Shown here piece after piece: positions 51,143 to 64,000 of a stretch of DNA of 64,000 nucleotides. The stretch comes from Campylorhamphus procurvoides. Its lineage: Eukaryota > Chordata > Aves > Passeriformes > Dendrocolaptidae. The notes under the pieces are model-generated. The model was not told the origin of the DNA. It searched no databases and saw only the letters and a program-made list of their open reading frames with translations. The DNA lies in contig WBMV01000462.1 of the NCBI GenBank assembly GCA_013396655.1, forward strand, positions 897,270 to 961,269. Direction: 5' to 3'. Positions within the stretch are counted from its first letter, which is position 1. Each line of letters begins with the position of its first letter. The position numbers were made by a program, and so were the translations under genes.

Positions 51143-51146
51143 TTTT
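51139..51146 (+). terminator. Pol III T-run terminator of U6atac
   Basis: Eight consecutive T residues follow the last matched U6atac bases, a standard RNA polymerase III stop signal. Confidence 0.9.
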
Positions 51147-52399
51147 CCCCTGATTTTCTTTGCCACCCGCAGCTTCTCCTTTTCCCTCAGCCCAAACGCA
51201 CCCGGCAAACCAGAGCCCCAGCGCAATAGCTCGCCCTGCCCTCATCATGCTCCATTCCATGCCCTCTCAGCCCACACCAACACAAAGCTACACCTGCCCT
51301 GTGACAGCCCGTCCACAAACCTTCTTTCCACTGCTGTGCTTTACCTAATCCTGCCCCCCAAGCCACCACAGCCATGCCAGGCTGCACATAATCATAGTTA
51401 AGTAGAGCTCACGCCAGTAGGCCCCAGCATTAATCCCAGGTGGGATATTAAGGACTTAAACATAACCTTTGCAAAGAACAGCTTTCCAGCAGATCATTTA
51501 CATCAGGGCTCCGCTATCCCCGTTCAAGAGATTTCCTCCTGACAGAGGGAAAATCATCCCTTCTCCATTGCCCTATGGCTCAGAGGGCAGGGAAAGCCAC
51601 TCACACAACAGCGACATGAAAGTATTTCTGTTTCTGCATTAAAATGCTGAGTAAAATCCCATCTTCTCCACATTGTAAAGCAGCTCAGCCACACTTTGCA
51701 TTGAAGTTTCATTGGCCTGCAAGAAAAAGACTGAAAAAAACCACAGATTCATGAAGTCTAGACACACAGTGTCCCTTCCCTGGGGGCAGTGAAAAACCTC
51801 AAAAGGCAGTGCTATTATTAATAGCCATTTTAGCACCAGCTCAACATGAACTCTATTTTTACATTTTTAGAAAGAAAAGCTATACCTCATGTCTTGCAGC
51901 TCGTTTTCTCTGAGGGCAAAGGAAGGCAGCCTGCAGGCAGCACTACAGAGGCCTGTACTGTAATTGATCTGCTGTTATTACCAAACACGAGGTCAATACC
52001 AAAAAAATGGATTTTTGCTTCACTGGGAACAAAACATCCCCTTCCAGTAGAACCCTTTGGGTGCAATAAACTTGTGACTCGATGCATTTCTTAGCCAGCA
52101 CAAGCTAAATCCCTGCTCAGCCTGCAAGGAGGGCAGCAGGATGCCTTTCCCCTTGGCTACAGCTCTCTGTTGAGGGCTTGTACACGTTGTCTCTGCTGAG
52201 GACACCTTCACTTCAATCCCCTTATTAAACGAATTTTGACTTGTGCTCCTCTTTTTCTCCACAACTGACGTAAAATACCATGTTGCTGTTCCTCCTCCTC
52301 ACTCACTGGAGCTGCTACAGAAACACTTCCCTCTCAAGATGTTTTTAAGGGAAGCTCTGTGAACACAAGACACTTCACATTAGCACACTCTTACCACAA
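51147..52399. other. Spacer between convergent U6atac and WDR5
   Basis: No gene, CR1 copy or RNA was recognised. Composition becomes AT-richer towards WDR5. Part could belong to a longer WDR5 3' UTR if the hexamer at 52423 is bypassed. Confidence 0.5.
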
Positions 52400-53411
52400 G
52401 CATACACATAAAATCCCACCTTTTTATTATGGCATATGGTATTTTGTTTTGAATGTGTAAATACCACATGGGTATGACAAAAAGGGAAAGAAATACCAAC
52501 GCTGCAATCGATACAGAGTCATGCCATTAGCAATACAGCTTCATACGATGGATTTCCAAGATACAAAAGTCTGGGTTTTGTTTCTTTTTACATTGAAATA
52601 ACTTTACAGTGTTCTGTGAGCTTGCTTTAGAACCAGAAGAGGAAAACAAAATTAAAATATGCTGAGAACAACTACAAGCAGGATTCATTTTAATGGTTAA
52701 CAGAAGAACTGTAACTTTGCTCTAGAACAGCATCTAATAATAATAAACACACGTAACAAGAGGTAAGCAACTATACAGAAGGTAAGAGATTCCACCACAG
52801 GAGTCAAGTCAGGGGCAGGAAGAGGGAAATCTGGAACTGCATGGTTTTATTTGGTCACAAAGTTTGATCTGAGTGTTTAAAATGAAGCACCCTTAAAGAT
52901 GCAGTACTCCTATTTAAAACAATACAGAAACTTCCCAAGAGACTAGAACCTACATTCTGGGGAAAAAAAAATATAAAAAAATTTTAAAAAAATTAGACAT
53001 TTAAAAAAAAAATTCCACACATCTCTAGGCTTGTGACTTAACTTACTGGTACAAAGTAGGCTGGCAGCTCTTCCTTAAGCAGTAACAGTGCCCAGAAGCA
53101 ACGCCACCATAAAGTACAGTATCTTTGGGGTGTCCAAGACAAGGCTGACACTTCTGGCCCGACATCAGAATGATCCATTTGTCTGCCAAAACATTAGGCA
53201 AGAAAAGGAGACACTGCATCTTTTTTTTCCCCACCACGTTGCCCGGCTCTAGCAGAGCTAAGACGTTTTCTTTGGGCCAAGACTAACAGAAACCGCTTTG
53301 TCAAATATTCTTCAGGTTTCCTGCCAAACTGGATTTATGGGTGTTTTTTTAATAATTTTTTTTTTTAAAAACATTTTTTTCCTGACAGTCTCTAAAGCAA
53401 TCCTGGAACGT
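52400..53411 (-). other. WDR5: WDR5 3' untranslated region
   Basis: Sequence after the WDR5 stop is A/T-rich with long T and A runs (about 52960-53010 and 53341-53390) and no further exon. The distal AATAAA at 52428-52423 (minus strand) gives a 3' UTR of about 1 kb. An earlier AATAAA at 52851-52846 could give a shorter form. The end position is an estimate from the poly(A) signal only. Confidence 0.6.
52423..52428 (-). terminator. Candidate WDR5 poly(A) signal (AATAAA)
   Basis: A canonical hexamer reads on the minus strand about 985 bases after the WDR5 stop codon. It is the last good hexamer before the convergent U6atac gene. A second hexamer at 52846-52851 may be used alternatively. Confidence 0.5.
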
Positions 53412-62149
<8,738 letters not shown>

Positions 62150-62246
62150 GGTTCTGGAGCTGGCAAATGAGACTTATGGGTGCTTGAAGGGGAGAATGAA
62201 TGTGCTGCTTCAAAAGGCAGCTCTTGCCACGGAGAGGAGAACCGCA
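62150..62246 (-). other. WDR5: WDR5 exon 2, 5' untranslated part
   Basis: Upstream of the WDR5 start codon a pyrimidine-rich acceptor (TTTTCCTTTCAG) ends at 62247, so the start-codon exon runs from 62246 to 62069 and its first 97 bases are untranslated. This implies a separate non-coding first exon nearer the right edge, as in mammalian WDR5. Confidence 0.7.
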
Positions 62247-63167
62247 CTGAAAGGAAAACCTGGATGAAAAACAAAACGTTCTCATTAGCTGTCAAAAAGA
62301 TACCCAGCAGTCAGAAGAGTGAGACTGATCTAAGTGCAGGTCACCCGAAATAAGTATGAAAATGCCTATTTATTATCTGTTGAGCAACACAGCAGTATTT
62401 TAGGCCTTCAGACCTACTCATGTGCAAGACCAAGAACTCATGTCACATCCTCTGATCACTTCTTGGAAAGCTTTCTCCCTCCCCTGCCCCACTCCACATA
62501 GAAATAAAGCAGAATAGCTTTTAGATGTGGCAGGGTGTTCATACCATATACCCCAAAACACTTCCAACTAGTACTTAGTAAACAGTAAATACAAAAGTTT
62601 GCAAAAAAAAGATGGAAGGAACAGTCCAAGGCCTTTTATTTTAATTTATTAAGGTAGAGAATAGAACATCATAATGAACATGAAATATAACCAGCATTTC
62701 CAAAGCGTAAGACCCAGCTAGATTCCTTTCACCTCAGAATGCAAGTGTTTTGGTCTCATATTTCCCTCCTAAACAGTTTGAGCCCTTCTACACCAAAGAC
62801 TTCCACCTGGCTGGAAGCAGCCTTGGATCAGTCTCTCCAGACTCGCTTTCTGTAACAAAACCTGATGGAATGCAGTGCCAGGATTTGGTAATCAGGGCTG
62901 ACGCTGCAGAGGGAACAAATCTCCATTGCAGCTCAGCTACACTTCAGCTCAGGATCAGAATCACCCCCAGCTCACACTGTCAGGATTTGCCTTCCAAGTG
63001 CAAATATCCCAGCACCGCTGCCGCTCCTTTTGCTGGTGGCAGCACATTTGGGAGCAGGAGCATTTGCTCCCAGGATCCACTGGCATTCCAAGCATCTCCT
63101 TTCCAGGAGGGCGAAGACCAATTGCCTGCGGGCTGCACTCAGCCTTGAGCTCGCCTGGGGAGACCAA

Positions 63168-63345
63168 AGAATCCCAGAATGGGTGAGGCTGGAAGAGACC
63201 ACAACGGGTCATCCGGTCCCACCTCCCTGCCCAGGCAGGGTCATCCCAGAGCACATGGCACAGGATTGCATCCAGGCGGCTCCTGGGTATCTCTCCACTG
63301 AGGGAGACTCCACACCCAACTCTGGGCAAATCTGCGGAGCCACAA
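63168..63345 (-). repeat. CR1 LINE fragment in WDR5 intron 1
   Basis: Reverse-complement CR1 of the 'CCCAGGCAGGG' type: AGAATCCCAGAATGGG, CTGGAAGAGACCAC, then GGATTGCATCCAGGCGG and GAGACTCCACACCCAACTCT. This is a different subfamily from the 55251 copy. Confidence 0.85.
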
Positions 63346-63349
63346 CGAG

Positions 63350-64000
63350 AAATTAAGTTTCCCAACGCGGATCTGCTGCTTTTCATCTGGGACTAATCCG
63401 GGCGCTCGGGCGGGCACGGATCCACCGCTTCCCTGGCCCGGGGGGGCTCCATTCCCGGGGATCTCTCCATTCCCGGGTAGGGGGCTCGACTGCAGGGGGG
63501 AGCCTTCATTCCCGGGGGAAGAGGCTCCATTCCCAGGGGTCCCCATTCCCAGGGATAGGGCTCGACTCCAGGGAGGAACCTTCATTCCCGGGAGAAAAAT
63601 GCTCCATTCCCAGGGGTCTCCATTCCCAGAGGTCTCTCCATTCCCAGGGATGGGGCTCGACTCCTGGGGGGAAGCCTTCATTCCCGGGGTGGGGGATATA
63701 CCAGCACATCCCACCGCGTTCCCAGCACACCCCTCTGCACCAGGCACGCGGTACCCACCACACACCCCGTGCCCCTTCCCTGGCCCAAACCCATTGTGGA
63801 ACCGGGATGAGTGGGGGGGCATCTCCCCGGTGGGGAGCCCAAATTCCGGGGGTGGGCGAGGGGGAGATCCCCCCAGGGTGAGAGCAGAGGGGAAAGGGGG
63901 ACGAAGGGAGCGGAGCGGGGCGAGCTCGGCGCGCACCGTGAGGGGAACGGTCGTGAGGGGGAGAGGAGGGGCCCGCAGAGCCGCCCGCAGTGTGCTCGGT
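63350..64000 (-). promoter_or_regulatory. WDR5: CpG-rich WDR5 promoter region with possible non-coding first exon
   Basis: Sequence from about 63.35 kb to the window edge is GC-rich with many CpGs, as expected for a housekeeping promoter. On the minus strand a plausible splice donor (CACG then GTGCGC) lies at 63937/63936, so the first exon may run from beyond 64000 to 63937. That donor is a guess; the true transcription start may lie outside the window. The interval also contains the minisatellite at 63445-63690. Confidence 0.45.
63445..63690. repeat. GC-rich minisatellite in WDR5 intron 1
   Basis: Variants of a short block reading CCATTCCCRGGGGTCT recur many times. Longer units begin with GGGCTCGAC at about 63482, 63558 and 63653, giving periods of about 76 and 95 bases; the longer unit carries one extra short block of about 19 bases. 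An open reading frame across it on the minus strand is a consequence of the repeat, not a gene. Confidence 0.85.

Noticed and set aside
53043..53237. 64-codon Cys-rich minus-strand open frame inside the WDR5 3' UTR
   Set aside because: It lies downstream of the WDR5 stop in the same transcript, has no recognised family, and its start region is poly-lysine from a T-run. Kept as UTR.
63241..63936. 231-codon minus-strand open frame near the right edge
   Set aside because: It runs through the minisatellite and a CR1 fragment; the repetitive peptide only reflects the DNA repeat.

Overview
This is vertebrate nuclear DNA, and almost certainly from a bird. The evidence is at least sixteen truncated 3' ends of CR1 LINEs (the dominant avian retroposon), an ancient MIR-like SINE, spliced genes with GT-AG introns, and the linkage of WDR5 with the U6atac snRNA gene, which matches human 9q34. 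No bacterial, phage, viral or CRISPR-like features were seen.

Layout. From 1 to about 46.4 kb I find no protein gene. The stretch holds scattered CR1 fragments, simple repeats, and blocks of AT-rich, homeodomain-motif-rich sequence that look like conserved regulatory DNA. By human synteny this side would face RXRA, but no RXRA exon is visible. At 46.5-48.3 kb on the minus strand lies a compact three-exon Ly6/uPAR gene. It encodes a predicted 137-residue GPI-anchored three-finger protein with all ten Ly6 cysteines and a poly(A) signal just after the stop; I cannot name it. A CpG-rich block with two inverted CCAAT boxes and a short tandem repeat (50.5-50.8 kb) precedes the U6atac snRNA gene (51.02-51.14 kb, plus strand), which has a recognisable PSE, TATA box and T-run terminator.

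From about 52.4 kb to the right edge, on the minus strand, is WDR5. I reconstructed thirteen coding exons (334 codons plus stop) with every junction in phase. The residues of the known WIN and WBM peptide-binding sites are intact. The promoter and non-coding first exon lie in a CpG-rich region at or beyond the right edge, next to a GC-rich minisatellite in intron 1.

The three genes do not form a pathway. WDR5 is a scaffold of the MLL/SET1 H3K4 methyltransferase complexes, U6atac is the catalytic snRNA of the minor spliceosome, and the Ly6 protein is probably at the cell surface. WDR5 and U6atac are convergent. The most interesting items are the unnamed Ly6 gene, a putative enhancer with three RFX-type X-boxes near 33.7-34.06 kb, and the unusual CpG block upstream of U6atac.
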